Shown: positions 1 to 8,164 of the stretch, in pieces | Layout of the letters: every line of letters begins with the position of its first letter | How positions within the stretch are numbered: the first letter of the stretch is position 1 | Source of the DNA: Streptomyces prunicolor NBRC 13075 | Lineage (GTDB): Bacteria; Actinomycetota; Actinomycetes; Streptomycetales; Streptomycetaceae | Assembly: GCF_000367365.1 (NCBI RefSeq) | Contig: NZ_BARF01000032.1 | Coordinates: forward strand, 1-48,513 | Direction: 5' to 3' | Length of the DNA stretch: 48,513 nucleotides | Position numbers and translations under genes: made by a program | The notes under the pieces: model-generated | Seen by the model: the letters and a program-made list of their open reading frames with translations, nothing else | The model's database searches: none | Told to the model about the DNA's origin: nothing

Positions 1-887
1 GAGGGCGTCGCCTCGGACGCGGCCCGTGAATCCTCCCGCCAGGGCGTCGCGCCGGACGCCGTCAGGCTGCCCAGCAGCCCCAGCAGTTCCGCGCTGCGGC
101 TGCCCGGCTCGGCGTGGAAGACGACCACGCTCAGACCGTTCGTGCCGGGGATCTCGAACTTGTTCGACCGCAGCTCGAAGTCGCCGACGAGCGGATGGCT
201 GAGGAGACTGGTCCGGCCGAGCATGGGCCGTACCTCGTGGCGGCTCCACAGCAGCCGGAAGCGGTCACTGCGCACCGACAGCTCACCCACCAGCTCCACC
301 AGCCGGGGATCGTCGACGTCGGGCCCGATGTGACCGCGCAGGGTCGCCACGCCCTCGGCGGTCAACTCCCCCCAGTCGCGGCGCAGTTCACGCTCGGCGG
401 GGTCGAGGAACACCGCCCGCAGCAGGTTCACGCCCGGCGTGTAGTTCGGGGAGAGCGCCCGGCACAGCGCGTTGGCCGCGAGGCAGTCCGTGAACCGGTT
501 CTGCACATACGCCGGGTGCCCGGACCAGGTGTCCAGCAGCTCGCGGACGCTCACCGGTACCGCCTCGGGCCGCCTGGCCCGTCTGCGGGACACGGCCGGC
601 CGCTCCGGCTGCGCGAGGCTCAGCAGATGGGCGGTCGCGGAGGCGTCCAGGCGCAGCACCCGGGCCAGCGCCTCCAGCACCTGCACGGAGGGGTTGCGGT
701 CACGGCCCTGCTCCAGCCGCAGGTAGTAGTCGGAGCTGATACCGGCCAGCAGGGCGACCTCCTCCCGGCGCAACCCCGGCACCCGGCGCAGCCCGCCACC
801 GCTCAGGCCCACGTCCTCGGGCCGGACCCGCTCCCGGCGGGCCCGCAGAAACTCACCGAGCGCGTTCTTGCTGTCCACACCCACCAC
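1..887 (-). CDS. XRE-family regulator with MmyB-like ligand-binding domain (3' end cut off)
   Basis: DNA-binding transcription regulator, cut by the left window edge (about 295 codons visible, no stop seen). The N-terminus has an XRE helix-turn-helix, with the motifs GLRREEVALLAGIS and YYLRLEQGRD near residues 35-60. The rest matches the MmyB-type domain of actinobacterial regulators, including the FHAEPGS stretch before the edge. I chose the GTG at 885-887; GTG codons at 884 and 878 are in frame and also possible. It is divergent from the aldo/keto reductase at 1021. This regulator class commonly sits next to, and controls, a short oxidoreductase gene, so that is the likely target (inference). 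The family call is firm; the ligand is unknown. Confidence 0.5.
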   Translation of the reverse strand, partial: MVGVDSKNALGEFLRARRERVRPEDVGLSGGGLRRVPGLRREEVALLAGISSDYYLRLEQGRDRNPSVQVLEALARVLRLDASATAHLLSLAQPERPAVSRRRARRPEAVPVSVRELLDTWSGHPAYVQNRFTDCLAANALCRALSPNYTPGVNLLRAVFLDPAERELRRDWGELTAEGVATLRGHIGPDVDDPRLVELVGELSVRSDRFRLLWSRHEVRPMLGRTSLLSHPLVGDFELRSNKFEIPGTNGLSVVVFHAEPGSRSAELLGLLGSLTASGATPWREDSRAASEATP

Positions 888-903
888 CGTAGGTCCGAAT
901 CCC

Positions 904-923
904 GGCAGGTGAGTATCCCTGCC
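904..923. promoter_or_regulatory. Inverted repeat in divergent XRE/reductase promoter region
   Basis: GGCAGG and CCTGCC form a perfect 6-bp inverted repeat with an 8-base spacer (TGAGTATC). It lies 17 bases upstream of the regulator start and about 98 bases upstream of the reductase start. It is a plausible operator for the adjacent XRE protein. Function is inferred from position only. Confidence 0.5.
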
Positions 924-1020
924 ACTACCAGGAACATCCGGGTACTGCCTGCCCGGCCGGGACAGGCGCAGAGTCGATGGCAGGACGCACCCCGCATCAC
1001 CTACCGAAAGGCGCGCCATC

Positions 1021-1896
1021 ATGGCCGACACCGTCTCCGGCGGCACCCTCACCCCCGCCGAGGGCCTCACCCTCACCCGCATGGGATACGGCGCCATGCA
1101 GCTGGCCGGCCCCGGTGTCTTCGGCCCGCCGAAGGACCGCGCCGAGGCGGTTGCCGTCCTCCGGGAGGCCGTCGAGCGGGGCATCACCCACATCGACACC
1201 AGTGATTTCTACGGCCCCGTCGTCGTCAACGAGATCATCCGGGAGGCCCTCCACCCCTACCCGGACGACCTGCACCTCGTGACCAAGGTCGGCGCCCGGC
1301 GCGGCCCCGACGGCAGCTGGATCATGTCCCGGCATCCCGAGGACCTCAAGGCCCAGGTGTACGACAACCTCCGCAACCTCGGGCTCGACGCGCTGGACGT
1401 GGTGAACCTGCGGGTCGGCTCCGATCACGGCGCCGACGAGGAGCCGATCGGGGAGGAGTTCGGTGCGCTGGCCGAACTGCAGAAGGCCGGGCTGATCCGG
1501 CACCTCGGGGTCAGCACGGTCTCCGCCGACCAGCTGACCGAGGCCCAGGCCATCGCGCCGGTCGTCACCGTGCAGAACCTGTACAACCTGGCCAACCGGG
1601 AGGACGACGCCCTCGTCGAGCGGTGCGCCGCGGAGAACATCGCGTTCGCCCCGTACTTCCCGCTCGGCGGCTTCACCCCGCTGCAGTCGCGGACCCTCAC
1701 CGATGTCGCCGCCCGGCTGGACGCCTCGGCCCAACAGGTCGCCCTGGCCTGGCTGTTGCAGCGCTCGGCCACCATCGCTCTGATCCCCGGCACCTCGTCC
1801 CGTGCCCATCTGCGGGACAACATCGCCGCCGCGGACCTGGTGCTGCCCGCCGACGCGATCACCGACCTCGACACCATCGGTGGGGCCGCGGCCTGA
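1021..1896 (+). CDS. Aldo/keto reductase, PdxI (pyridoxal reductase)-like
   Basis: Cytosolic NADPH-dependent aldo/keto reductase of 291 aa, a full-length TIM barrel. The N-terminal MGYGAMQLAGPGVFGPP segment, the HIDTSDFYGP motif carrying the catalytic Asp and Tyr, VTKVGARRG carrying the catalytic Lys, and the C-terminal LIPGTSS cofactor-binding motif are all present. These closely recall E. coli PdxI (YdbC), which reduces pyridoxal to pyridoxine; this resemblance is from memory, not a search. The usual catalytic His region reads DVVNLRV, as in PdxI-like members. The ATG follows GAAAGG at a suitable distance. It is divergent from the XRE regulator, which may control it. The fold is certain; the pyridoxal substrate is a reasonable guess. 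Confidence 0.5.
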   Translation: MADTVSGGTLTPAEGLTLTRMGYGAMQLAGPGVFGPPKDRAEAVAVLREAVERGITHIDTSDFYGPVVVNEIIREALHPYPDDLHLVTKVGARRGPDGSWIMSRHPEDLKAQVYDNLRNLGLDALDVVNLRVGSDHGADEEPIGEEFGALAELQKAGLIRHLGVSTVSADQLTEAQAIAPVVTVQNLYNLANREDDALVERCAAENIAFAPYFPLGGFTPLQSRTLTDVAARLDASAQQVALAWLLQRSATIALIPGTSSRAHLRDNIAAADLVLPADAITDLDTIGGAAA

Positions 1897-1917
1897 TCAG
1901 CCGTGGCTTGATGCGGG

Positions 1918-1968
1918 GAGGGCGGGGGTGGGCCGCCCCCGCCCTCGGGGCCGCCGACCGAGGGCGGG
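1918..1968. terminator. Two overlapping GC-rich hairpins after the reductase gene
   Basis: An 11-bp perfect stem (GAGGGCGGGGG at 1918-1928 with CCCCCGCCCTC at 1936-1946) begins 22 bases after the stop. A second 11-bp stem (CCCGCCCTCGG at 1938-1948 with CCGAGGGCGGG at 1958-1968) shares part of the same strand, so only one can form at a time. It is probably the transcription terminator of the reductase gene. No U-tract follows, which is usual for this kind of genome. Confidence 0.5.
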
Positions 1969-2302
1969 AGGAGCAAGGTCGGCGGCCGTTTGGCGCGGGA
2001 GAGCCGCCGTCCAGCGCGTGGCCTTCGAGAAGGGCCGAACCCAGTGGACCGCGGTGAGTCGTGTGCCGGGAGCGTGCGTGACGCACCGGCGTGTGCGCAT
2101 GGTTCACACGGGGCGCATGGCAAATCGAAAGCCGGTGCAAGTGAACCGAGTTGTCACCGCATCTGACTTTCTTTCAACGAGGTGGAAGTTACCCAAGTGC
2201 CTTGTTGGGTTCGGTGGGTTGTGCAAGGGTGAAACACCCGCGCGGGGGTAATGCCCGGGGCTCATTGACCTGTTGATGAACCGAATCCGAGGAATCCACT
2301 CC
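1969..2302. other. Intergenic region upstream of the sigma-like/ricin gene
   Basis: About 330 bases with no convincing gene and visibly lower GC from about 2100 on. It contains a 7-bp inverted repeat, GGTTCAC (2101-2107) with GTGAACC (2141-2147), and a small hairpin GGGTG-AAA-CACCC at 2227-2239. The ribosome binding site GAGGA lies about 9 bases before the chosen GTG at 2303. It probably holds the promoter of the downstream gene; I cannot place the -10 and -35 boxes with confidence. Confidence 0.5.
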
Positions 2303-3943
2303 GTGTCCATCCCGCCTCCCCCTCGTCCTCCTTACCCGCCGCCGGACGGCGGGGCCCCCGAGGAATCGGACGAGACCCTGGCCGCCCGGCTGCGGGGCCG
2401 TCCGGAGGGCGAGGCCGCTCATTCCGTCGCGCTGCTCATGGCGCGGCACTGGCGGCCGGTCCAGGATTACGCGGGGATCTGTCTCGCCGCGGAGGGGACC
2501 GTGCCCGCCATGGCCGCCGCGGCCGCCTTCCATCGGGTGTTCGACCGGCTGACGTTCGGCGAAGACGGTGTGGCACTGCGGCCCCGGCTGCTGCTGACGG
2601 TGCGCGACACGATCCGCGAGTGGGCCGTGGAAGAGCGAATATCCAGTGTTCTGCCGGACCTGGAGAAACCCTCCGGGGGCCGCGCCATGCGGGCCGCGAA
2701 GTCCATGACCTCCGAAAATCGCAAGCTCGCCGAGCGGTCTTTCCAGACTCTTCCGCCGTTCGCCCAGTGTCTGCTGTGGCACACCGAGGTCGAGGCCGAG
2801 TCGATAACCGTCCCGGCGGCTCTGCTCGGCATGGATACCGAGAACGCGTCGGCCGCTCTCCAGCAGGCGCACGAAAAATTCCGCGAAGGCTGTGTACGCG
2901 CCCACCGGGAACTCGCGCCGACCCCGGACTGCCGCTTCTACAACCGTCTCCTCGACGTCCCGATTCGGCGCGGCGGCGCACTGCTGCCGGATGTCCAGCA
3001 GCATCTCGACCAGTGCCGCTACTGCCGTTTCGCCGCCGAACAACTCAGCTATTTCGAAGGCGGGTTGGGAGTCCTTCTCGCCGAGGCGGTACTCGGCTGG
3101 GGAGCCCGCCCCTACCTCGCGTCACGACCCGGCCGCGGCCGGGCCGACACCCGGACCAGGGCCGCCTCCAAGCACGGCGGGCACACCGGCGGCGGCACGG
3201 GGCGGCACCGGCTGCTGTCCCGGATCCCCGCACCCGGCCGCCGTGTCGTCGACGCGGCGCGCGCGGCCAGGGCGGCCCGGTCGTCCAGATCGCTGTTCGT
3301 CGGCGTCGGACTGGTCGGCGCGGGCGTCGTCGCGATCGCGCTCGCCGTCGGCTTGTGGCCGGACCACGACGGCAGCGCCGGTCCGGTCGCCTCCAGCACC
3401 GCCCGCACCGGCTCCGGACCCGTGTCGTCATCGGCCCCCGGCACGGCCCGGCTCCCCGCCGCACCCCAGCGCACGAGACTGCGCAACGCCGCAGCCGACC
3501 TGTGCCTCGACATCCGGGGCACCGCGAAGGCCGGCACCGGCACCAGCCTGGCCGCCTGCTCCTCGGCGCGGACCCAGGAGTGGTCGTACGACACCGACGG
3601 GCTGCTGCGCAGTGTGGCGAGCCCCGGGCTGTGCCTGGACTCGCACGCGGACGCCGGTGTCGTCGTCCTTGGCACGTGTGCCGATGCGAAGGCCAAGCGT
3701 GGCGACGATGTCCGCTACGACCTCACCGTGCAGGGCGAGTTACTGCCCCGCTGGAACTCGCAGCTCGCGCTCACCTCCACGAGCGAGGGCCCGGGCGCCG
3801 ACATCGTCCTCAAGGTCCGCGACGGCTCCACCGCACAGCGCTGGCTGACCGACTCGGTGACGGCCAGCCCCGGTTCGCTGTCGATCACCGGCACGGGAGC
3901 CCCGTCACCGCGCCCCGCGAAGATCGCGGACCGGATCAACTGA
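2303..3943 (+). CDS. Membrane-tethered sigma-factor-like protein with zinc anti-sigma-like motif and ricin-type lectin domain
   Basis: Protein of 546 aa with an unusual order of parts. Residues about 15-205 resemble ECF sigma regions 2 and 4, the latter around LPPFAQCLLW and ALLGMDTENA. H234-x3-C238-x2-C241 (HLDQCRYC) is the zinc motif typical of anti-sigma factors. A basic stretch leads to one membrane helix at about 330-351. The C-terminal 150 residues are a ricin B (beta-trefoil) domain with QEW and QRW motifs. The likely topology puts the sigma-like part inside and the lectin outside, suggesting a sugar or cell-wall sensor (inference). The start is the GTG at 2303, after GAGGA; an ATG ten codons upstream lacks a ribosome site. 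Codon 480 (3740-3742) is TTA, so translation should depend on the bldA tRNA. Its stop overlaps the convergent dehydrogenase gene by 8 bp. Confidence 0.5.
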   Translation: MSIPPPPRPPYPPPDGGAPEESDETLAARLRGRPEGEAAHSVALLMARHWRPVQDYAGICLAAEGTVPAMAAAAAFHRVFDRLTFGEDGVALRPRLLLTVRDTIREWAVEERISSVLPDLEKPSGGRAMRAAKSMTSENRKLAERSFQTLPPFAQCLLWHTEVEAESITVPAALLGMDTENASAALQQAHEKFREGCVRAHRELAPTPDCRFYNRLLDVPIRRGGALLPDVQQHLDQCRYCRFAAEQLSYFEGGLGVLLAEAVLGWGARPYLASRPGRGRADTRTRAASKHGGHTGGGTGRHRLLSRIPAPGRRVVDAARAARAARSSRSLFVGVGLVGAGVVAIALAVGLWPDHDGSAGPVASSTARTGSGPVSSSAPGTARLPAAPQRTRLRNAAADLCLDIRGTAKAGTGTSLAACSSARTQEWSYDTDGLLRSVASPGLCLDSHADAGVVVLGTCADAKAKRGDDVRYDLTVQGELLPRWNSQLALTSTSEGPGADIVLKVRDGSTAQRWLTDSVTASPGSLSITGTGAPSPRPAKIADRIN

Positions 3944-4913
3944 CCACATCACCCGGCGACTTGCCGGTCAGGTAACCGGTGGCGTTCTGCACGGCGGCCA
4001 GCGCGATCCGGAGCACCGTCTCCCGGGTCACACCGCCGACGTGCGGCGAGAGCACCACGTTCGGGGCCTTGAGCAACCGCAGGGCCGGGGTGGGCGGTTC
4101 GGGGTCGAAGACGTCCAGGCCGGCACCCGCGAGGGCGCCCGCTTCAAGCGCGTCCGCGAGGGCGTCCTGGTCGATCAGGGCGCCCCGCGCGGTGTTGATC
4201 ACGAACGCGGTCGGCTTGAGCAGCGCGAGCCGCTCCGCGTCCAGGAGGTGCCGGGTCTCGGCGGTGAGCGGCGCGTGCAGGGTGACGTAGTCGGAGAGGC
4301 GCAGCAGCTCGTCGAGCGGGACGTGCCGGGGGCCACCGAACCGGGCTGTGGTCTCCTCGGGGACGGGGCGGTGGCCGGCGTAGACGACGGTCATATCGAA
4401 CGCGGCTGCCCTGCGGGCGACTTGCTGCCCGATGGCGCCCAGCCCCACGATGCCGAGCGTCTTGCCGGACAGCTCGGTCAGGGAGCGCTGCAGGCGGGGG
4501 AGTGCCCAGTCGCCCTCGACGAGTGCGGTGTGCGCGGGGACGATCTGCTTGGCCAACGCCAGCATCAGGGCGAAGGTCTGCTCGGCCACGTTCTGCGCCT
4601 CGGCGCCGCTGGAACCGATGGTGCAGACGACGACCCCTTGGGCGCGGGCGGCGTCCAGGTCGACGTAGTCGAAGCCGTGACTCGCGCACTGGACGAGCTC
4701 CAACTCCGGTGCGGCGGCGAGGTGTTCGGCGGTCACCGGGGAGAGCGCGGTGATGACGACGTGCGCCGCGCGCAGAGCCTGCGGGTCCTCGTCGACGGTC
4801 TCGACGACGCTGACGTCCACCCCGTCGGGCAGCAGCGTCGCGAGGCCGGCTCCCGCCTTGCGGCCGCCCATGTGGGGTGGGACGACGGCCAGGACATTCT
4901 TCGTGCGGGGCAT
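3936..4913 (-). CDS. D-isomer-specific 2-hydroxyacid dehydrogenase
   Basis: NAD(P)-dependent cytosolic dehydrogenase that interconverts 2-oxoacids and D-2-hydroxyacids, 325 aa, full length. The Rossmann motif GLGAIG is at 157-162, and the catalytic residues are R243 (NTARGALID), E272 (FDPEPP) and H291 (SPHVGG). The ATG at 4913 is preceded by AAGGA. It is the last gene of an apparent four-gene minus-strand operon (permease, cyclase, alpha/beta hydrolase, this gene), with 48 bases separating it from the hydrolase. That suggests it handles a 2-oxo or 2-hydroxy acid released by the hydrolases (inference). The family spans glyoxylate/hydroxypyruvate reductases and D-3-phosphoglycerate dehydrogenase relatives; the substrate cannot be read from sequence. 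Confidence 0.5.
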   Translation of the reverse strand: MPRTKNVLAVVPPHMGGRKAGAGLATLLPDGVDVSVVETVDEDPQALRAAHVVITALSPVTAEHLAAAPELELVQCASHGFDYVDLDAARAQGVVVCTIGSSGAEAQNVAEQTFALMLALAKQIVPAHTALVEGDWALPRLQRSLTELSGKTLGIVGLGAIGQQVARRAAAFDMTVVYAGHRPVPEETTARFGGPRHVPLDELLRLSDYVTLHAPLTAETRHLLDAERLALLKPTAFVINTARGALIDQDALADALEAGALAGAGLDVFDPEPPTPALRLLKAPNVVLSPHVGGVTRETVLRIALAAVQNATGYLTGKSPGDVVS

Positions 4914-4961
4914 GCGGAATCCTTGTCGGGTGGGGGAGACAGGTACGGGTCCGCGCGTGCG

Positions 4962-5657
4962 TCAGGACCGGGTGGCCGACTCGACCAGGACGCGGGCCAG
5001 TTCACGCGGCTGGGAGAACATCGGCCAGTGGCCCGTGTCCATCCGGACCAGCTCCCAGCGCCCGCTCGCGACCAGTTCGTCCGCCGGGGTCGGCAACTCG
5101 TCACCGTCGAGCAGGCACTTGACGTAGGTGGCCGGGAGGTCGCCCAACGGGTGGGCCAGGACTGCCGGTTCGGTGAGAGTGGCACCCGGGTGCGGGGTGC
5201 CGTCGGTGACTATGCGGGCGATCTGCTCGTCCGTGAGGCCCTGACCGGCGTAGTCGGCCGGGTCCAAGGGCGGCCAGACTCCGCCGTTCTCGGCGAGGGA
5301 CTTTCTGATGAAGTCGCTCGGGAAGCTGTCCAGGAACGACTTCCCGTCGACCGGCACGTTCGAGTCGACGAACACCACCCTGGCCAGCCGGTCGCCGATC
5401 CGCTCGGCCGCCTGGCCAGTGGGCACACCGGAGTAGCTGTGTCCGACCAGGACGACGTCCCGTAGATCGAGGCGCTCGATCTCGTCGACGATGTCCTGGA
5501 CATGGGTCTGCTGCCCGGCCGCAACCCCCCGCTTCTCCGCGAGCCCGGACAAGGTCAGCGCATGCACCTCGTGCCCTGCCCCGCGCAGCTCGGGCACCAC
5601 CTCGTCCCACGCCCACGCACCGAGCCACGCGCCTGCCACCACCACGAATTGAGTCAT
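4962..5657 (-). CDS. Alpha/beta hydrolase (salicylate esterase/hydroxynitrile lyase-like group)
   Basis: Small cytosolic alpha/beta hydrolase of 231 aa. The N-terminal VVVAGAWLGAWAWDEVVPEL stretch resembles plant methylesterases, hydroxynitrile lyases and their bacterial relatives. The nucleophile is S74 in GHSYSG and the catalytic His is H210 in DTGHWPMF. I chose the ATG at 5655-5657, because the fold's first strand (MTQFVVVAG) starts there and upstream residues do not look family-like. It sits 46 bases after the cyclase stop and 48 before the dehydrogenase, so all are likely co-transcribed. It probably hydrolyses an ester, lactone or amide in the same pathway (inference). Confidence 0.5.
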   Translation of the reverse strand: MTQFVVVAGAWLGAWAWDEVVPELRGAGHEVHALTLSGLAEKRGVAAGQQTHVQDIVDEIERLDLRDVVLVGHSYSGVPTGQAAERIGDRLARVVFVDSNVPVDGKSFLDSFPSDFIRKSLAENGGVWPPLDPADYAGQGLTDEQIARIVTDGTPHPGATLTEPAVLAHPLGDLPATYVKCLLDGDELPTPADELVASGRWELVRMDTGHWPMFSQPRELARVLVESATRS

Positions 5658-5703
5658 GGTCCCAACGTAACCGTCGGGTCTGACAACGGCCTTCCCGGAG
5701 CGA

Positions 5704-6369
5704 TCAGACCGCCCGCGCGACGGCCCGTACCGGCGCACCGTCCGCCCCCGGCAGCCGCAGCGGGAACAGGAAAAGTTCCACGTCCGGGAGGCCCATCACC
5801 TGATCGAGCCCGGTGAGGTTCTCGGCGATCACCCCGCCCGCGCCGCACACCACACGATGGGCGGGCAGCCCGAAGTCGGCCGTAGCGTCGCCCGGTTGGG
5901 GCGTCGGATCGACACTCAGCGCGTCGACCGCGACCGTACGGACGCGGGCCGCGACGAGGGCCTCCGCAGCCTCCGGGGTGAGCCACGGGTGGGCGAGGTA
6001 GTGATCGCTGCCCCAGTACGCCGACCAGCCCGTGGCCAGCAGGACGAGGGACCCGGGCCTCAACTGCCGCAGCGCCGGCGCCAGTAGCTCGAGCGTGATC
6101 GGCGCCCGGGCCGGCAGCCCTCGTACGTCCGCCACCACCGCGTGCCCGGCGAAGCGCTCCAGGGGCAGTTCGTCGAGGCGGGGCCACGCGTCGTCCATGT
6201 GGTAGGGGGCGTCGACATGCGTGCCCGACTGCGAACCCATGTGCAGCTGAAGGACGTTGACGCCGTCCCGGGGTGCGCGCAGCGCGGGGGAGACCTCGAC
6301 GTCCGGGTCACCGGGATACACGGGCATCCCGGTGACCACGGGCACCGACAGGTCGATCCAGCCAGGCAT
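5704..6369 (-). CDS. Cyclase-family metal-dependent hydrolase (kynurenine formamidase/isatin hydrolase-like)
   Basis: Metal-dependent amidohydrolase of 221 aa. The signature SGTHVDAPYH provides metal ligands H51, D53 and H57. Family members open cyclic amides (isatin) or remove formyl groups (N-formylkynurenine). The ATG at 6369 overlaps the TGA of the upstream permease gene by one base (TGATG), so the two are translationally coupled. That coupling makes it likely that the permease imports the substrate or its precursor (inference). The length is normal for the family. Which cyclic compound is hydrolysed cannot be told from sequence. Confidence 0.5.
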   Translation of the reverse strand: MPGWIDLSVPVVTGMPVYPGDPDVEVSPALRAPRDGVNVLQLHMGSQSGTHVDAPYHMDDAWPRLDELPLERFAGHAVVADVRGLPARAPITLELLAPALRQLRPGSLVLLATGWSAYWGSDHYLAHPWLTPEAAEALVAARVRTVAVDALSVDPTPQPGDATADFGLPAHRVVCGAGGVIAENLTGLDQVMGLPDVELFLFPLRLPGADGAPVRAVARAV

Positions 6370-7961
6370 CAGCTGCTCGCGGCGGCCGGTGCGGGCGCCT
6401 CGGCCTCCGCTCCGGGGCCGGTGATCGGCGGCACCGGCACCTTGATGGTACGGGCCAGCCGCGCGCCCTCCGGCCCGTACGCGGCCCGCGGTTCGGGGAA
6501 CAGTCGGAGCAGGCCCAGGAACAGCACGGCGGCCACGGCGAGCGACAACGGCAGGCTGATGTCCACGCCGTTGGCCAGGTCGCCGAGCGGGCCGACGAAC
6601 TGCCCCGGGATGTTGGTGAACAGCACACCGACCACGGCGGCCACCCACCAGGCGGTCATGCCGCGCCAGTTCCAGCCGTGCGCGAACCAGTAACGCCCGC
6701 CGCGCTGACGGCGGTTGAAGACCTGGAGCGCGTCCGGGTCGTACCAGCCGCGCCGGGTGTAGAAGCCCAGCATCATCACGACCATCCACGGTGTCGTACA
6801 GGTGATGATCATCGTGGCGAAGGTGGAGATCGACTGGACGAGGTCGAAGCCGAAGCGCCCGACGAAGATGAACGCGATCGACAGCACACCGACCAGGAAC
6901 GTCGCCTGCACCCGCGACAGCCGCGGGAACACCGACGAGAAGTCGAGCCCGGTGCCGTAGAGCGAGGTCGTGCCCGTCGACATGCCGCCGATCAGGGCCA
7001 GCAGACAGACCGGCAGGAAGAACCAGCTCGGCGAGATCGCGAGGAGCCCGCCCACGAAGTTCGGGGCGGCCGGGTCGACGTACTTGGGGGCCTTCGTGGC
7101 GATGATGCTCGCGGTCGCCAGGCCGAAGACGAAGGGCAGGAGGGTCGCGATCTGCGAGAGGAACGCGGCCCCGACCACCTTGCGGCGCGGGGTGTTCGCC
7201 GGGATGTAGCGCGACCAGTCGCCGAGGAACGCGCCGAAGGAGACCGGGTTGGAGAGCACGATCAGGGCCGCGCCGATGAACGACGGCCAGAACAGCGACT
7301 GGGTCGCCGCGTCCGCCGAGGACGTGAAGACTCCGGCGTACGACGGGTCGAAGTCACCGGCGAAGGCGATCGCGCCGAGCAGGAACAGGACCGTCGCGGA
7401 CAGCACGGCGATCTTGTTGATGAACAGCATGAACCGGAAGCCGTAGACACAGACCGCGAGGACCAGGACCGCGAACAGCGCGTACGCGAGGACGTAGGAG
7501 AGCGTGCTCTGCTCCAGGCCGAACAGGCGGTGCGCGCCGCCGACCAGGGCGTCGCCGGAGCTCCACACCGAGATGGAGAAGAACGCGACCGCCGTGAGGA
7601 GGGACAGGAACGAGCCGACGACCCGGCCGTGCACGCCCAGGTGCGCGGAGGAGGCGACGGCGTTGTTCGTGCCGTTGACCGGGCCGAACACCGCCATCGG
7701 GCACAGGATCAGCGCGCCGACGACGACTCCCAGGAGCGTGGCCGCGAGGCCCTGCCAGAAGGAGAGGCCGAACAGGATCGGGAAGGCACCCAGCACGCAG
7801 GTGGAGAACGTGTTGGCACCGCCGAACGCGACCCGGAACAGGTCGAGCGGGGTGGCCGTGCGGTCCGCGTCGGGGATGCGCTCTACGCCGTAGGTCTCGA
7901 CCTCGGTCAGGGACTGGCTCGGCGCGGCGGGGGAGGGGGCGGAGGCGGGCTGCGAGGACAA
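6369..7961 (-). CDS. NCS1-family nucleobase/hydantoin-type permease
   Basis: Inner-membrane symporter of 530 aa with about twelve hydrophobic helices. The N-terminal ERIPDADRTATPLDLFRVAFGGAN stretch region (positions about 27-50) and FGPVNGTNNAVASS match the cytosine permease/allantoin/hydantoin branch of NCS1. Known members carry cytosine, purines, allantoin, hydantoins or pyridoxine with Na+ or H+. The start is a TTG at 7959-7961 with GGAG five bases upstream. It is the first gene of the four-gene operon and overlaps the cyclase start. An inverted repeat at 8021-8054 may be its operator. The family is certain; the substrate is unknown, though the coupled cyclase suggests a heterocyclic amide. 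Confidence 0.5.
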   Translation of the reverse strand: MSSQPASAPSPAAPSQSLTEVETYGVERIPDADRTATPLDLFRVAFGGANTFSTCVLGAFPILFGLSFWQGLAATLLGVVVGALILCPMAVFGPVNGTNNAVASSAHLGVHGRVVGSFLSLLTAVAFFSISVWSSGDALVGGAHRLFGLEQSTLSYVLAYALFAVLVLAVCVYGFRFMLFINKIAVLSATVLFLLGAIAFAGDFDPSYAGVFTSSADAATQSLFWPSFIGAALIVLSNPVSFGAFLGDWSRYIPANTPRRKVVGAAFLSQIATLLPFVFGLATASIIATKAPKYVDPAAPNFVGGLLAISPSWFFLPVCLLALIGGMSTGTTSLYGTGLDFSSVFPRLSRVQATFLVGVLSIAFIFVGRFGFDLVQSISTFATMIITCTTPWMVVMMLGFYTRRGWYDPDALQVFNRRQRGGRYWFAHGWNWRGMTAWWVAAVVGVLFTNIPGQFVGPLGDLANGVDISLPLSLAVAAVLFLGLLRLFPEPRAAYGPEGARLARTIKVPVPPITGPGAEAEAPAPAAASS

Positions 7962-8020
7962 GGGGGCTCCAGCGGGGGACGGCGGTGGAGCGCGTTGTAG
8001 CGCGGTGGCGGAGGGGACGG

Positions 8021-8054
8021 CCGTGCACGCGCGCGGGGTGGGCGGGGTGCACGG
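8021..8054. promoter_or_regulatory. Inverted repeat upstream of permease operon
   Basis: CCGTGCAC (8021-8028) and GTGCACGG (8047-8054) form a perfect 8-bp inverted repeat with an 18-base spacer. It starts 60 bases upstream of the permease TTG. It may be an operator or a leader hairpin. The 203-base intergenic region shows nothing else convincing apart from a GGCCGGCC palindrome near 8087. Confidence 0.5.
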
Positions 8055-8164
8055 ATGCCGTCCTCAGGGGGTCTGCCGACGTTATGGCCGGCCGTGACAC
8101 CCGCACCAGAGGACGGTTCATCCATCTTCCGTGCCGTGGGTGGAGGAATCATCCACCAGTGTGC

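Noticed and set aside
2101..2147. Shared operator: GGTTCAC/GTGAACC here and GTTCAC/GTGAAC at 10122-10141
   Set aside because: The spacers differ greatly (33 versus 8 bases), so one protein is unlikely to bind both in the same way. Probably coincidence.
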